Assembly: GCA_022579005.1 (NCBI GenBank)
Contig: MU401544.1
Coordinates: 62,001-126,000 of the forward strand
DNA length: 64,000 bases
Reading direction: 5' to 3'
Origin: Poronia punctata
Lineage: Eukaryota > Ascomycota > Sordariomycetes > Xylariales > Xylariaceae
Of the stretch, positions 1 through 11,981 are shown piece after piece. The notes under the pieces were generated by a model. That model saw nothing but the letters and a program-made list of their open reading frames with translations, was not told the origin of the DNA and did no database searches. Each line of letters starts with the position of its first letter. Within the stretch, counting starts at the first letter, position 1. A program made the position numbers and the translations under genes.

Positions 1-1698
1 TCGGCCGCTGCGAAGCTCGATCCAAAAGAACAGGCAAAGGCAGAGGCTGGCGAATTCCTAAGTAGCATGGTTGACGCCTTGGAGCAGCAGATAGAGGCCC
101 TCGAAGCTGAAAGCGAGTCGATACAAGTGACAATGAAGAAGGGAAAGAGCCAGCCGGCCAAAGCGGAACGCATCGCGAACATAGAACGGATAATCGAGAG
201 ACATAAATGGCACCAAGGGAAGCTCGAGCTGATCAGGCGATCGCTGGAGAACGGTGGCACCGAGACAGAACAAGTGACAGACCTGGAAGAAAGTATACGC
301 TACTATGTCACAGATGGGATGAATGACGACTTTATAGAGGATGAAGAGCTGTACGACGACCTCGCTCTCGAGGAGGAGGAAGATGTATACGGCATGAACC
401 AAGACAACGATCGCGTATCATCCCAAGACACGCAATCGGTGCAAGAAGAAGCGGCAGAACCAGAGCCCCGACCTGGGATTCTACCGAGTAAATCAAGGAA
501 TGCCGCCATCGCCGACCCCGCCGCCGCCCGGCGACCATCTGCGCAGCTCAAGTCACCCTTGCCTACGCTTGCGACGCTGCACACTCCTATGGCTAGTACA
601 GGTAATGGTAGCACGGCTTCGAGCTCGAGTATGAAGCCGGCGTCGCTACCTCAGAGGCCGCCTGGTGAAGGGCTGAAGTATGCGTCGGCGGCGGCGGCGG
701 CTGCCGCAAGCGACAAGAACAACGTCGGTATAGCACCACTTCCACCGCCACCAGGTTCCCAACCCATTGCGCCCTCTGTGGGCATTTCGCCACTTCCGTC
801 AGCTGCTCAGATCAAGACGAGCGCTACAAACTCTCCCAACCTGTTATCAGTACAACCGGCATCTTCAGAACCCAAGGCAGCGCCCCTGCCGACCCCTGAC
901 CCTAAGCCGTCAGAGCACGCCCCGAGTACATCGAGGAAGGCGGAGAAAGCTTCCAAGCAGTCGAACAAGGCCGCCGCCGCCGCCGTCGAAGCGAGAGAGT
1001 CAACGAAAGGTATATCGATAGGTATTCGCAACCTCTGTCAACGATGGCTTACTAATTGTGACCTTGTAGGTTCGTATCCTAATGGTGCCTCTAATGGCGT
1101 CAAGAAAAGGAAAGAACCTCAGGAGGAAGAGTCGATATTCCACCTGCCTGCTGCATTACAAGACTTGGTGGAGTCGTATGAAACAATAAAGAACCGTAGC
1201 GTGCCGGTAAATACGCCTTCTCATCTCCGCATGCTGGCGGCTTCACAGGCGAGCATAAACATGCTAGACACGAGTGATGCCGAACCGCCGAGATTATATA
1301 AACCAGAGACACGATATCACTCGGCATCTGGCTATCCTCATGAGCCTTTGGCTATACTTGAGGACCCTCGGTTGTACTCGCGCATCGAACCAGATACGCT
1401 CTTCTACGTGTTTTACTACAAGCAGGGGTCCTATCAACAGTACCTTGCCGCGAAGGCGTTGAAGGACCAGAGCTGGCGGTTCCACAAGCAGTACCAGACA
1501 TGGTTCCAGAGGCACGAAGAGCCCAAGAACATCACCGAAGAGTTTGAGCAAGGGACATACCGATTCTTCGATTACGAATCCACCTGGTATGTTAGCCTGC
1601 CAAAGACATCTGCTTACTTGACTGACGAGGATTCTAGGATGAATCGCAGGAAAGCTGACTTCAAGTTTGCTTATCGGTACCTTGAGGACGACGTATAA
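1..1698 (+). CDS. NOT3: CCR4-NOT complex subunit Not3/Not5, 5'-truncated by the window edge
   Basis: The frame is open from the first base, so the true start lies upstream. Exons visible: 1-1009 and 1070-1698, giving 545 codons plus stop. The N-terminal visible part is a charged coiled-coil of Not3 type (LEQQIEALEAESESIQ, IERHKWHQGKLELIRR), followed by an acidic segment and a long Pro/Ser/Ala-rich linker with poly-Ala runs. The last ~130 residues form the NOT2/3/5 box (PDTLFYVFYYKQGSYQQYLA, WRFHKQYQTWFQRHEEP, GTYRFFDYESTW). In the family this subunit joins Not1/Not2 in the cytoplasmic and nuclear CCR4-NOT deadenylase, acting in mRNA decay and codon-optimality sensing. Filamentous ascomycetes usually have one Not3-type protein where yeast has Not3 and Not5, so the exact paralogue name is uncertain. 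The intron is described separately. Confidence 0.93.
   Translation, partial: SAAAKLDPKEQAKAEAGEFLSSMVDALEQQIEALEAESESIQVTMKKGKSQPAKAERIANIERIIERHKWHQGKLELIRRSLENGGTETEQVTDLEESIRYYVTDGMNDDFIEDEELYDDLALEEEEDVYGMNQDNDRVSSQDTQSVQEEAAEPEPRPGILPSKSRNAAIADPAAARRPSAQLKSPLPTLATLHTPMASTGNGSTASSSSMKPASLPQRPPGEGLKYASAAAAAAASDKNNVGIAPLPPPPGSQPIAPSVGISPLPSAAQIKTSATNSPNLLSVQPASSEPKAAPLPTPDPKPSEHAPSTSRKAEKASKQSNKAAAAAVEARESTKGISIGIRNLCQRWLTNCDLVGSYPNGASNGVKKRKEPQEEESIFHLPAALQDLVESYETIKNRSVPVNTPSHLRMLAASQASINMLDTSDAEPPRLYKPETRYHSASGYPHEPLAILEDPRLYSRIEPDTLFYVFYYKQGSYQQYLAAKALKDQSWRFHKQYQTWFQRHEEPKNITEEFEQGTYRFFDYESTWYVSLPKTSAYLTDEDSRMNRRKADFKFAYRYLEDDV
1010..1069 (+). other. 60-nt in-frame intron of the NOT3-like gene
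   Basis: The segment starts GTATAT, has a TACTAAT branch site about 20 nt from the end, and ends TTGTAG. It is exactly 20 codons long with no stop, so a naive ORF reads straight through it. Removing it joins ESTK to GSYPNG in the low-complexity linker. The inserted residues (rich in Ile, Cys and Trp) look unlike the flanking Pro/Ser/Ala linker, which supports an intron. Confidence 0.8.
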
Positions 1699-4600
1699 AC
1701 TGTTAGGAGGCGCATTACTCGACCCCTGTCAATATGGGGTGGGAAACGATCGGATATGAGTGGGTTTGACAGTGGGCAGGCGCCCTGATCAAGCCGTGTA
1801 GGATTGCTGGCACCACCCTCCATCAGGACTCTAGAGACCAACTATTGCGAGCTTTAATCTGTCATGATACTGGAGGGGAATACACGTCTGGAGTTGTCCT
1901 GGCCCCTTTGTCCCTTTTTCGCTGGGTATTGTTTCCAAGGGACCTTGAAAACATTCCGAGTACATGGGTATGACCCCCATGTATCTACTATGGATGTGTC
2001 GTGGCTTTAGTTTTCGACATATCCTGCACCGTCAGTCCGAGGCAGCTTCGGATCTGATGAGGTGACATTGTGACACTGATACTTACGTAGGTCCGCGTAC
2101 ATGATGATTTGCTCAAGGTAGATGCGCTTGCAGTTTGCAGTGCTGCGCGAAGCTGCCTAGGCTCTGCGCCCATGCCTTTACCTACCCACCCCTGATGTCT
2201 AGCCTTCCTTGTAGAGACAGACCATGTAAGAGACAAGGTAGGCAGGGATTGGACTGTTCCTCAAAAGGACTTCCATGCTACCTTATGGATGCCGACTACA
2301 TGTACTTACCCACTGCATCCGTCCCGCCGTGTTTCCCCGCCCATGTGATAGGTAAAGTATATACCTAGGTATTCCGTACATATATGTACGTCAGGTATTA
2401 CCACGACGTGTGTGTGTGCCTGCAGTGCCTGTTGTTGTGGTTGTTTGGAGGGGATATGTACATTTTTCCAGAAAAGAGGACCGAATCCGTCGAACTTGCC
2501 GGAACCCCCTTTTGTATCAAAACTTACCTGCTTTAACCTTATAGGTGGTACATATAAAGTCTGTCTTAGTACGCAGCGAGAAGAGCAACATGAACTTGTT
2601 TTCCCACTTTTTGATTCTCCTTTTTTTTTTGATATATCCCCTTTTTTTCTTATAGTAGGTTAGGTAGGTAGGTAGGTAGGTAGGTAGGTAGGGGTATTAC
2701 CTTGTGAGTATATGTAAGTATTTAGGTTAACCCCTTTATTGCCTAACCTACCTATACCTAGATAGCATAATCTGCAAAGACTCGGGATGAGAGCTACGAT
2801 GATTACCTACAGTACCTGTGTAACATTTGGAATTTAACTTGCTTGGGGCTGGCTTATTGTTACGAGTATTATTGTTATTATTCTGACAGTTTTGTTCTAT
2901 TTCTAATACGATTGCAAGAAAAAAAAAACCAGGGCTTTTCTTTAAGATTTTCTATTGTTATTGTGTGTAATCCCAACGTCGTCCTATTCGTCAAACGGAC
3001 TGACTTGCCTACCTTAAGTCAACAATCTACCTTTCCCACATTCCTATCTGTCTCTCTGAGCAAAAAAGGCAATTGGACATAGTTAGTTGAACAGAGGCCG
3101 GCTAGTAGGTACCCCATATCTCGCGAAATCGACTGTTGCCGTCATCAAGCCGTACAGATGATATCGGTATACGAGTACGGTCAACTTTTAAGAGTTTATT
3201 AACACCATGTATCCACCTTGTTGATTATCCTGTCTGGTGAAATAGGCTTTGCGTCTAGTCAGTTGTCGATTAGGTATTCTTTCCAAGAGCCGGCCATTTC
3301 CCCTGTCGAATCTACCCTCTCATAGCAAGAAAAGTATGTGGGATTTAAAGGGGTCTGACTTTTGGCTTGTAGTGATTATTCGGGCCGTCTGGATCTTGAA
3401 CAAACCGTTGGTTCGCTTCTATTGTTTGTGTGGTCGGTGAACTTGAGACGCAAGGAATCCAGTACTTGATCAAAAACCGTGGTAGGAAAGGGCAAGTAAG
3501 GAATATGATATGGTTCCGCGCTGCTTAAGTACTTGTACGGCGACACGAAAGTTTGATAGATGTGTTACTGACCGGGTTGGTAGTGATCGACGATGAACGG
3601 AAGCGGGAGGGAAGATGAGCGTCCGATAACAGGGGCGATGTAAATATTTCTTCAAAAGCGGCTGTGATTTTGGCTGTGTTCCAATGGACATCGAACCATA
3701 TCTGACATGATACGAGTCCTCATACGTCGATACTAGTGCTGAGCGCTCGCTGGAACAACCGGGTGAACGCGAAACAAGTTGTCATGTTTAGGGGGCGTGA
3801 TCGGGTCGATGATGCAGTTGGGAAGATGCGTCGGTATCTCTTTTTTCTCCTTACTTGATTCGGACGAAGGAGGTTGCGGAACGAATGATGCGCTTTTGAT
3901 ATTCCCATGATGCTTGCAAGGCGGATGCTGTACCTGTATCAGGACTCAAAAATATCTCGGAGTATGGGAGTTGGGTCTCTACAACGTTGTGAATGCTAGA
4001 ATCAAACCCTCCCTACCTAGGTGCACATACTGAATGCTCGAAGTATTTGGTGACTAACATACTGTATCTCGGTAGTAGGTAGGCCTTTGCGTAAGTCTAT
4101 CGACGGCGTGATAAACCGGCAAATGGAGTCCAAGATTACGGTATCGTTTAACCTGTTATGAACATAGGGGATCGTCTTCAATTATTTTCGAACCAGCTAA
4201 CAAGGCCGAGAACAATAATAAATGCCCTCGAGGCTGTTAGTATGCACCTTGACGATGTTTAAGAGGCACCTGCAACCTAGATAGTTCAAATTACGGGTGG
4301 CTCATCGTAATTCTACGAACCCGAGTTCAAGGTGATGGCCCGGAACCTCTTCCTGTCGACCAAAAGCACGAAGCTTATCGGAAACTATCGGTGGTTATCT
4401 CCGGGGCTACGGCGACGGGAGCCCAAAGCATGTTCGTCAACGTTCACTTGTATACGGCAGCGGAGGTATTCTCCCAGATCGGTGAACATCCGGTAGGGTT
4501 CACACAGAAAAGGCGGATTGGCCATGGCAAGGCAAAATGGCTTTTCGAGATACAGTCATCTCTAACTGCGAATACGACGGTCGAGCTCCGGGCTCCGTTG

Positions 4601-6626
4601 GGCCAGGGGAATTTAGGGTATGCCCGTTGCACATGACAAGATGGGACGGTCTGTTGGCTATCGGTGCTTATGACTGACGGTGTAAACACCCACATTAGAG
4701 CGTACCCCGCCATCGGGATCGGTGACTATTGACAATGACTAGGTTACCTAGTTTTTTGCCGCTATGCCACATGTCGAGAAAACAAGAGATTCACATTCCA
4801 GATTCGTGGATGTAAGGCGCCTTTCATTGGTCCTGCTCAACCCCATACGAACCGGCATAACGTGGGACTAGCGCAAGGCCCCTGATCTACCTACCTGCGT
4901 AGAAGTCTTTGACAACTCTTGGGGGGGAGGATCATTTCCGCAACGTAGGGCTAGCCGTCGGGACTTCGGTAACTGTGGAAGAAAAGGATGGTAGACAGGC
5001 ACGACAGGCCCGCAGGCTGCGCGAGCGTACGAGTATATACCGGCCTTTGTGCCGATGACTGGGTCCGGAAGAGAATAGACCAATGATGTCTAGTCGAACC
5101 AGGGCATGAACCTGGTTTTAGCATCCAAGGTGATGTGCTAAAAGGGGGCCAGGGAGCTGGTAGGTATATCTCCCGTACTACTTACGCGCCAATCGTGGAG
5201 GGCATGGGCCATGGCTAGATAAGGGGCCGGGGTCGCTGAAAGGGTTAACTATTAGACCGATACGCGCCCGTACAAGCGCTGTCGACTCTTTTGCTGGCTC
5301 TTTTTGCCTGCGTGTCTGTGTGCTTCTGTGCTTCTGTGCTTGTGACCTGTCCAACCCAGGCACCCAGGCTTTTGCCCTGCCCGCCTTGGATGATACGTTG
5401 GAAAGGATAGCATGAATGACGAGATGCTAGTTATCCGCCCGGTCCGCGCCTTACTCCATTGGCAAAACCTGTGCGAATGCTTTGGACGTGAATGGCACGG
5501 CATAGAACCTGGCACCTGGAAGCGTGCATGATTTATTAGGCGTGCAACTCCCGTGCCCCAGAGCCGATGTTCTCGCAATCTTTGACATTTTCGGCGTTTT
5601 TTGCGGGGAAACCTGCCCGAGCCGAGCAGGGTTGCAGCCTCAAACTTGTCGAAGAAAGGGCAAGCACCTCGCTAGTTGCACCAGCGCCATTCAGCGCCCA
5701 TTGCATCGACGGCCCGTTGAAGTGGCGGGCCTTCGCAGCTGAAACCTGTGCGCTGGATATTCCTTCCTCCTACCTACCTTGGGTAGGTGCCATGTACGAG
5801 TACGTACATTCCCCAGGTACAATGTAGATGTTCCTAACTTTAGTCTCGAAACTGACAAGCTCGGGACTTACTAAGCCGGTTAAACCGGTTAAATTAGCCT
5901 TCTTGGCACTTGGACCGCTTGGGTGGATCACCCGTCGCCGCAGGTTGAGAGAGGGTGAATGGGAAAATCGACAGGCCTGGCAACATCTAGACAATCGCGC
6001 ATCTAATAAGTGATCGAGCCGGCCGTCAGTGGCGATGTGTCATTGCATCGGCAGAGGACTCTATACTGAGCCGCTATACAGGGAGCCTGAACAGAAGCGC
6101 ACCAGTCAGGTGCCGCCCTTGCGCTTTCCCCAGAGCCAAGGACCACTGTCCCCTAACAAAGTTCCTGCCCAGTACAGGAGCCGCAGGATTAAGGTTTGTC
6201 ATGTCCCCAGAAAGGTAACCTACAAGTACCCACACTCTAGCCGCAGCCACCCAACGCCTGCCCACACGTCGTGAGAGGTACTCGCAGATTACCCGTAGGT
6301 ACAACCATGCAGCCATACTGTAGGACAGGTTAGCTTTGCGCTCCTACCCAGGATGTTTCTCATATCAGGAGGGAGCTCTGGGCATTCGTGATGATCGCCG
6401 CTACCTAATGTAGCCACCTACGGAAGGCGTAAATTTTTTTCGTTTCGTATATCATATCAACATATACTCGTCAAGCAAAAAGGCTCCTAGGCGGCGAATA
6501 AACGTAAGAAGAATCTGAAACGCTTCAAAGGATATTCTCTTTTTCGGTTTTCGAGACTCGCTTCTACCCTCGACCTGCCCCTGCCGTACCGTACTCCTGC
6601 ATTTGTTGTCAGTTTCTTGCTTAAAC
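1699..6626. other. 4.9-kb intergenic spacer
   Basis: No ORF here has family motifs or plausible splice partners; the open frames are short and overlap on both strands. The spacer holds the NOT3 3' region, TAGG tetramer tracts near 2.66 kb, homopolymer T runs, and the upstream region of the transcription factor. The GC-richer part at 4.3-6.3 kb has short open frames on both strands (for example 4391-4636) that I could not assign. Confidence 0.6.
2661..2691. repeat. TAGG tetranucleotide microsatellite
   Basis: About seven uninterrupted copies of TAGG. The same tetramer, or its complement CCTA, recurs singly or in short runs in most spacers of the window. Confidence 0.9.
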
Positions 6627-8141
6627 ATGTCAGGTCGTGGTACACCCACGGCGAGTATTTCGTCTGAAATGTCTGCAGACGCGGAGACGCCCCAGGACAA
6701 GAAGCCCGCCGCCCCCGAGATGTACAACTGCCCTCAGTGTTCGAGGAGTTTCAAACGACCGGAGAATCTGAAGAGACATCAGCGGGGTCACGATGAGCGC
6801 AAGAGATTCGTATGTACGAGATGCGGCAAAAGTTTCTCTCGAAGGTATGTGTTCTGTCCCGCTTGTGGCTGGATTTCGTTCCTTATAACGTCGCTATGTT
6901 ATATACGTGGCTAACCATCACACTTTTCTTCCGGTAGTGATATCTTAGGGCGGCACCAAGCCGTTCATGTGGCACGGGAGGGTCGGAATGACCACCCCCA
7001 TAGGAAGCGAGCGTGTTATGAATGCGCCAGAGTCCGCGAACGATGTTCGAGAGGGGAGTCGTGTCGACGGTGCACGGCGAAGGGATTGTGCTGCCTTTAC
7101 CCCGAGGAGTCGCGATTCAAGATATCGATGCCAGATACTTGGGCTGCTCCCACGTCTGGACCTGAGGGATACGAAAGCGTGACAGTCGAAGACACCAAAC
7201 TATCCTTGGAACCGCCCAATACCTCGAGGGATATTCCGATGCAGGGCTATCGAGCACCCCAGTGCGAGCCGGATAATGCGCCTGCCCCGTACCGTCCATC
7301 ATCATTCTTACCTTCCATGTTTTCCCAGTGGGAGTCTTATCCGTACCAGCCGGGCTGTGAAGACCCGAGCTTCCTGCAAACACTCAACTGCGATCCCTTA
7401 TCGACCCGAAGAGATGGCGTGCAACGACAATCCCATAGGAAGGCCAGTTACGACGAAATGTCGTTCACCACGAGCGACTCCGAAACCGACAGACTAGGGC
7501 GTCCATATGGACGAGCACAGATCTCTCCGCTACAGCCAGTACCGTATCCGAACGAAGCGGGCCTCGGCGAAAGCGGTCCAACTTACGAACCCCGAGACCA
7601 CCACGCGATGGAACTGGGACAATTGTTAGCCAATGGCGGCCACATGACCCCATCCCCTATACCCACATCGCATAACAACAAGGGCAACCCCGAGACACAC
7701 GCAACAGATCGAGCCTCGCTAGTCAACCACCATCTAGCCATGCCGCCGAGATACGATTCGGCAGCAAGAAACCCACTAGCGCAATCACCACCGGGCATGG
7801 GCCCCGACGCGAAGGGATTATATCACCCCCACCTCGGACAACCGCCGACCGTCTCCGCTTCCAAGACGGGTTACCCCCGTCTAGTCAATCTTAAAGATTA
7901 TGAGGTCATCGCCACGACATTCAAGGAAGTACTCGCAGGTCGGGATAATCGTGGCCTCGCTTCGTCGAATAATAAAATGGGAGCCGCTGCCGCCGCCGCC
8001 GCTGCTGCTGCTACGCCGAGGACGGACCAGCATGATCTGCTCCTTCGGCTCTATTTCGAGTATTTCAGCCACCAGGCGAATGACGTCGGTGTTGGCCTGG
8101 AAGAAAAGGTCGGCGGCTGTCTGGATAGTGTATATGTTTGA
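6627..8141 (+). CDS. C2H2 plus Zn2Cys6 zinc-finger transcription factor
   Basis: Exons 6627-6844 and 6938-8141 give 473 residues. The 93-nt intron (GTATGT, CTAAC branch, GGTAG) splits finger 2. Finger 1 uses C35, C38, H51, H55; finger 2 uses C63, C66, H79, H83. It is followed directly by a binuclear cluster with C99, C102, C109, C115, C118 and C125 (CX2CX6CX5CX2CX6C). The rest is Pro/Ser-rich with a poly-Ala run near residue 420. Start chosen at MSGRGTPTASISS because no in-frame ATG lies upstream in the open frame. The role is inferred: nuclear, sequence-specific regulator of Pol II genes; target genes unknown. The tandem C2H2-Zn2Cys6 arrangement is a known fungal architecture, but these proteins often carry a long fungal-specific middle-homology region, which I do not see. 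A further 3' intron adding C-terminal sequence cannot be excluded. Confidence 0.88.
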
Positions 8142-10427
8142 GGCTCGAGGTGCACATGGGGTGCAATTGGTCTCACAAGAAGGTCAACCAATCTACACCA
8201 ATAGTTTAGGAGAGTCATATGTCATATGGATACATGTTTTGGTGGGGCATGTACCGAATCGGGACGTCCGGGCTTTGGAAGGGCAAAAGAGACTGAAGAA
8301 GGATAACAAGAAAACAAGAAAATATCCATCTACCTACATATCATGATATTATAAAAGAAGAGAAAAAAAGAAAAACAGCATAAAAGATATTTTCCCCACA
8401 TACATATCGTAGGCGATGATAGTCAATTAGTAGTTGTGTAGTAGGCGTATACGTGAAACTCTTCTCATGGTCACGGAGGCTTTCGCCCCGCGTTGCTGCT
8501 GTCGCACTTGTACGATTTGGGATTTGGGACTGAATGAGTTGAACTTGGCAACCTGAACATGTGCAAAGAGATCTCTTTTGAGATCTAGGGCTGTTTTTTC
8601 CCGGTGTAACATTGGGGAGTTCTGATTGCTGGGAATTGATTTGTTCCCGATGGTTGTGGGTTTGTCGTCTTTAGCTTGTGTGTAAGTACGCGTAGGTAGT
8701 ATTAATTAGCTTTTTCGGCGCCGGAGATTTTTATTTCTTTAGTGTAAAGCTAGGTGATAAGGTTTAATAAGGTTTAGGTGGTCGGTGGTGAGGTACTAGA
8801 CTCGGTACTTGGGAGACTAGCTCCACACGCGAGGTTGAGGGAGGGTGGTAGCTAAATTAAGATGATGATAAGGTAATAAGTTGGACGGATTTGATTTCAT
8901 GGGAATGAAATCTGGTAAATACGTCTGTAAGTATGTTTGATACATGTAGATAGGTTGTGTAAGTTTCGTATATGAGGATGTCGGTGGGTCGGGAACTAAG
9001 GCTGAGATGAGAATGAGGCGGGTATGTAAGTGTGTGAGCAAGTGAGCGAGTGAGCGAGTGATTGATTGATTCCGGAGCTTTTTCCAGGTTGTAAACAAGC
9101 AAGAAAGTGTAAAAGTTGAGACAGAGAGAGCAACACAAGAACGAGTTTTGTTTAGTAAAAGTAAAACCTTACCCTATCCTACTTTGTATGTATGTAGCAC
9201 GTACATGCTACCTATAATGTCCACGGTATATAGGTTATTTCGTAACCAAGGTTATATCGTGTTTGGACCTAGGTTAGGTTTATGTAAATCCTTTTTCTTT
9301 CCCTTGTCCCGGCATCAATGTCCGGCACTGACCGGGTTGTCAAATCTTATACGTAAGGTACTTGCCTATGTATATATGCGTGTAATATAATATGACGTAG
9401 ATGGGGTAGAGAGCGCGGCTGTTGATTACGAGTAATGTTTCTTATTTGTACAACTATGGAGTGTTATTTGTTTGAGATGGGTAAGGTAAGGTAAGGTAAG
9501 GTAAAAAGGTAAGATAAATTGCTTCGGGGATTTCTTTTCTTGCGTCGGGGGTTGATTTATTAACTACCTTACCTACCTTAGCTCTACGACGGTTACCGGT
9601 AAATAAATGGTTGAATGAATTAAACCAATTGAGACGAGCGCATACTTATCCAACATGTTCGTTTTAATAACCTAGGGTAGGTAGGTATGGTATATCGGAC
9701 TTTGATTTGTGCTAAGATTGTTCATGTGTAGGTACCTAGATAAGATGGTAGATAGAAGAAAAGAAGAGGATGAGAAACCATCGCGGCCGTGAGCCCCGCT
9801 ATGCGTAACTGTAACGTACGAGTATAAGGATGGATTCTTAAAGTCCTGACTTGCGGGAACGGAAGGGTCTCCGGAGCTTTCCCCGGGTTTGAACCTTGTG
9901 CCGTCGGATACCTACACCGGTGGTAATGGTCGTTCATTTCTTTAAGCTGTTATTACCTATCTGTGTAGGTGTATTACCTCTTCTACCTGGGAAAGGTTAG
10001 GCGAATATTCCTGTTACCTCGACTCGGTGAGGAGAGTAGTAACTCGTAGATCGGGTAGTGAGGAAGTTATGCCATATGCTAAAGAAAGGAAAGGGAACGC
10101 GCAAAAGGTCCTATAGTGGGTTCCCAAATCCGCCATGTTTGTCGTACTCTGCCTCCAATTCTAACCGTCTATTCTAGCATCGTGCTCGATTTCTCATTCT
10201 ACTAACCTACCTTGGTTAACCGACCTACATCAGTAAAGAGAGGAAATCGCTGTGTATTCTATCTACGGATTAAAGATTGGTATTATACGTATATTGCACA
10301 CGTAGTAATTATTTGATCTCAGGACTTTCCGGCGCTCGGGCGCAAAAGATAAGCTCTCCGAAATCACTTATCGACCGTCTGTCCAATCAGCAAACTCAAT
10401 TCTCAATCAACATTGACATCTCGTCAC
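8142..10427. other. 2.3-kb AT-rich intergenic spacer
   Basis: Contains the probable 3' untranslated region of the transcription factor, GGTAA pentamer copies around 9.48-9.51 kb, and scattered TAGG/CCTA tracts. No supported gene. Confidence 0.6.
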
Positions 10428-10499
10428 GGTTTCCTAGTGTAATGGTTATCACAGCGGATTTTGATTCCGTTAATCCGAGTTCGATTCTCGGGGAGACCT
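10428..10499 (+). tRNA. tRNA-Gln (anticodon TTG)
   Basis: A 72-nt cloverleaf. Acceptor GGTTTCC pairs with GGAGACC (one G-U). A-box-like D arm with TAGTGTAATGG. Anticodon arm GCGGA-TTTTGAT-TCCGT places TTG at positions 34-36. T arm CCGAG-TTCGATT-CTCGG. Discriminator base T. No intron. A T-rich stretch from about 10512 is a likely Pol III terminator. Confidence 0.95.
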
Positions 10500-10915
10500 G
10501 AAAATTTGAATACTTTTTCTTTTCTTTTTGCTTGTTCCCTTATTCCGAAGTTGCCTGAAGGAGAATCATTCATATTCTGACGTGTGCTTGTAGATGGTAC
10601 TGTTTGAGTATGTTTTGGGATGGATTGCTTTGGTCCCGCGTACTTGTAATGAGGTAAGGTAGCCTTAGGATCTCATTTGGCGTCGCATAAACAAGCGCGC
10701 AGGTTGTTTTCCCCCCCTTTATGATAAATAGGAAAGAGCGCAACAATTAGGTGATCAAAAAAGCAAACGCGACTATGATTCTTGTCGCATCCTAGATTTT
10801 ACTCTTTCTTTGTGTTGTCAATAGCTGGATACTCTGTAAATCAGCATAGACAGCCTTGACAGGGCGTGTGTACCTGTATTAGAAGAATTATCAGGCGAGA
10901 TGTTATCCAAGCATA
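10500..10915. other. Spacer between tRNA-Gln and tRNA-Glu
   Basis: Holds the Pol III terminator T runs of tRNA-Gln and otherwise nothing recognisable. Confidence 0.6.
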
Positions 10916-10987
10916 TCCGGTATAGTGTAACGGCTAACATATCGCGTTTTCACCGCGGGGCTCGGGGTTCGATTCCCCGTACCGGAG
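10916..10987 (+). tRNA. tRNA-Glu (anticodon TTC)
   Basis: A 72-nt cloverleaf. Acceptor TCCGGTA pairs perfectly with TACCGGA. D arm TAGTGTAACGGCTA. Anticodon loop TTTTCAC gives TTC. T arm CGGGG-TTCGATT-CCCCG. Discriminator G. No intron. T runs follow within about 40 nt, including a 26-T tract. Confidence 0.96.
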
Positions 10988-11910
10988 TCATTTGAATTGT
11001 GGAAATACACACAGGTGTACTTTTTGATTTTAGTTGCTCTACCTTTTTTTTTTTTTTTTTTTTTTTTTTAGTTCTAGTTGTTTATTGTACCTTTTTGCTT
11101 TTTTATTGAAACTCTATGATACGTAGTCTAATAGATGAAACGAGGTAAAAGAGACAGGCACCTGCATAATCACCATGTATCTAGGGTAGATAGACTAAGC
11201 ACCTGTGCCGAATACCCCCGAAGCTTTGCAACGAGCTCAGAGACTCCTTTTCCAGCAAGTTCCTTCCCACCATCCTCTCCCCATTTCGTATCAACATCAT
11301 CCGGCCGAGTCCGCTCACAAGAATAAGCCACCCATTGTCTGCCCGCCTCCCGCCTCCCGCCTCCCGCCATATCGTCCCCATCTCCAATAGGCCATTCCCA
11401 ATCACGGAATTTTCATCTGTTGCCTCAGCGGAATGCATGCGACTCCCAATGACAATCGAGTGTACACGTGCTAAGGCTCCTCTTTCTGCGCTTGAAAGGT
11501 AAAGAACCTTACTGAGTAGGAAGGTCCTACAGCGGGATAGAACATAGTTATACACTACTAGGATAGAGTGCTTGTTTGGACAGAATTTCAGTGTCTTAGT
11601 AGACTTACTTGGCAAGCAAAATTACAGTTTATATCAACAAGATATTGTTTATCTACCTAAGGTATCTAGCTACTATCATCCCTCCTCGCAAAACAATGCA
11701 TACAATCCTAAGCAAACAAAACTACGAAAGCTCTGGTGGGGTCCTTTAAATCTAGTCCTGCTAGTCACCGACAAAAAAAACCCAGGATCAAAATTTACAC
11801 CTCCTCGAAAACACAAAGAGAAGTAATTCCCTGACAAAACGATTAACCGTGAAAAAAAAAGACAAGAAAAAAAACCTTGTTATGTTTCTCAAGAGATTAG
11901 CAAGATTATA
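10988..11910. other. Spacer with a 26-T homopolymer between tRNA genes
   Basis: Holds a run of 26 T at 11044-11069, three copies of CCTCCCG near 11.35 kb, and A-rich runs near 11.85-11.88 kb that would terminate the minus-strand tRNA-Gly. A 144-codon minus frame (11181-11615) lacks any motif and is not called. Confidence 0.6.
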
Positions 11911-11981
11911 TGCATCAGCCGTGAATCGAACACGGGGCCCATCGATGGCAACGATGGATTTTACCACTAAACCACTGATGC
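11911..11981 (-). tRNA. tRNA-Gly (anticodon GCC)
   Basis: On the minus strand, 71 nt. Acceptor GCATCAG pairs perfectly with CTGATGC. D arm TTTAGTGGTAAAA. Anticodon arm CATCG-TTGCCAT-CGATG gives GCC. T arm CCGTG-TTCGATT-CACGG. Discriminator A. A-runs downstream on the plus strand (T on the transcribed strand) near 11867-11874 fit a Pol III terminator. Confidence 0.96.

Noticed and set aside
4391..4636. An 81-codon plus frame with balanced composition and an overlapping minus frame
   Set aside because: No recognisable domain and no splice partners; could be a gene relic but cannot be supported.
11181..11615. A 144-codon minus frame between tRNA genes
   Set aside because: No motif, no signal peptide, random-like composition and no ATG context that stands out.
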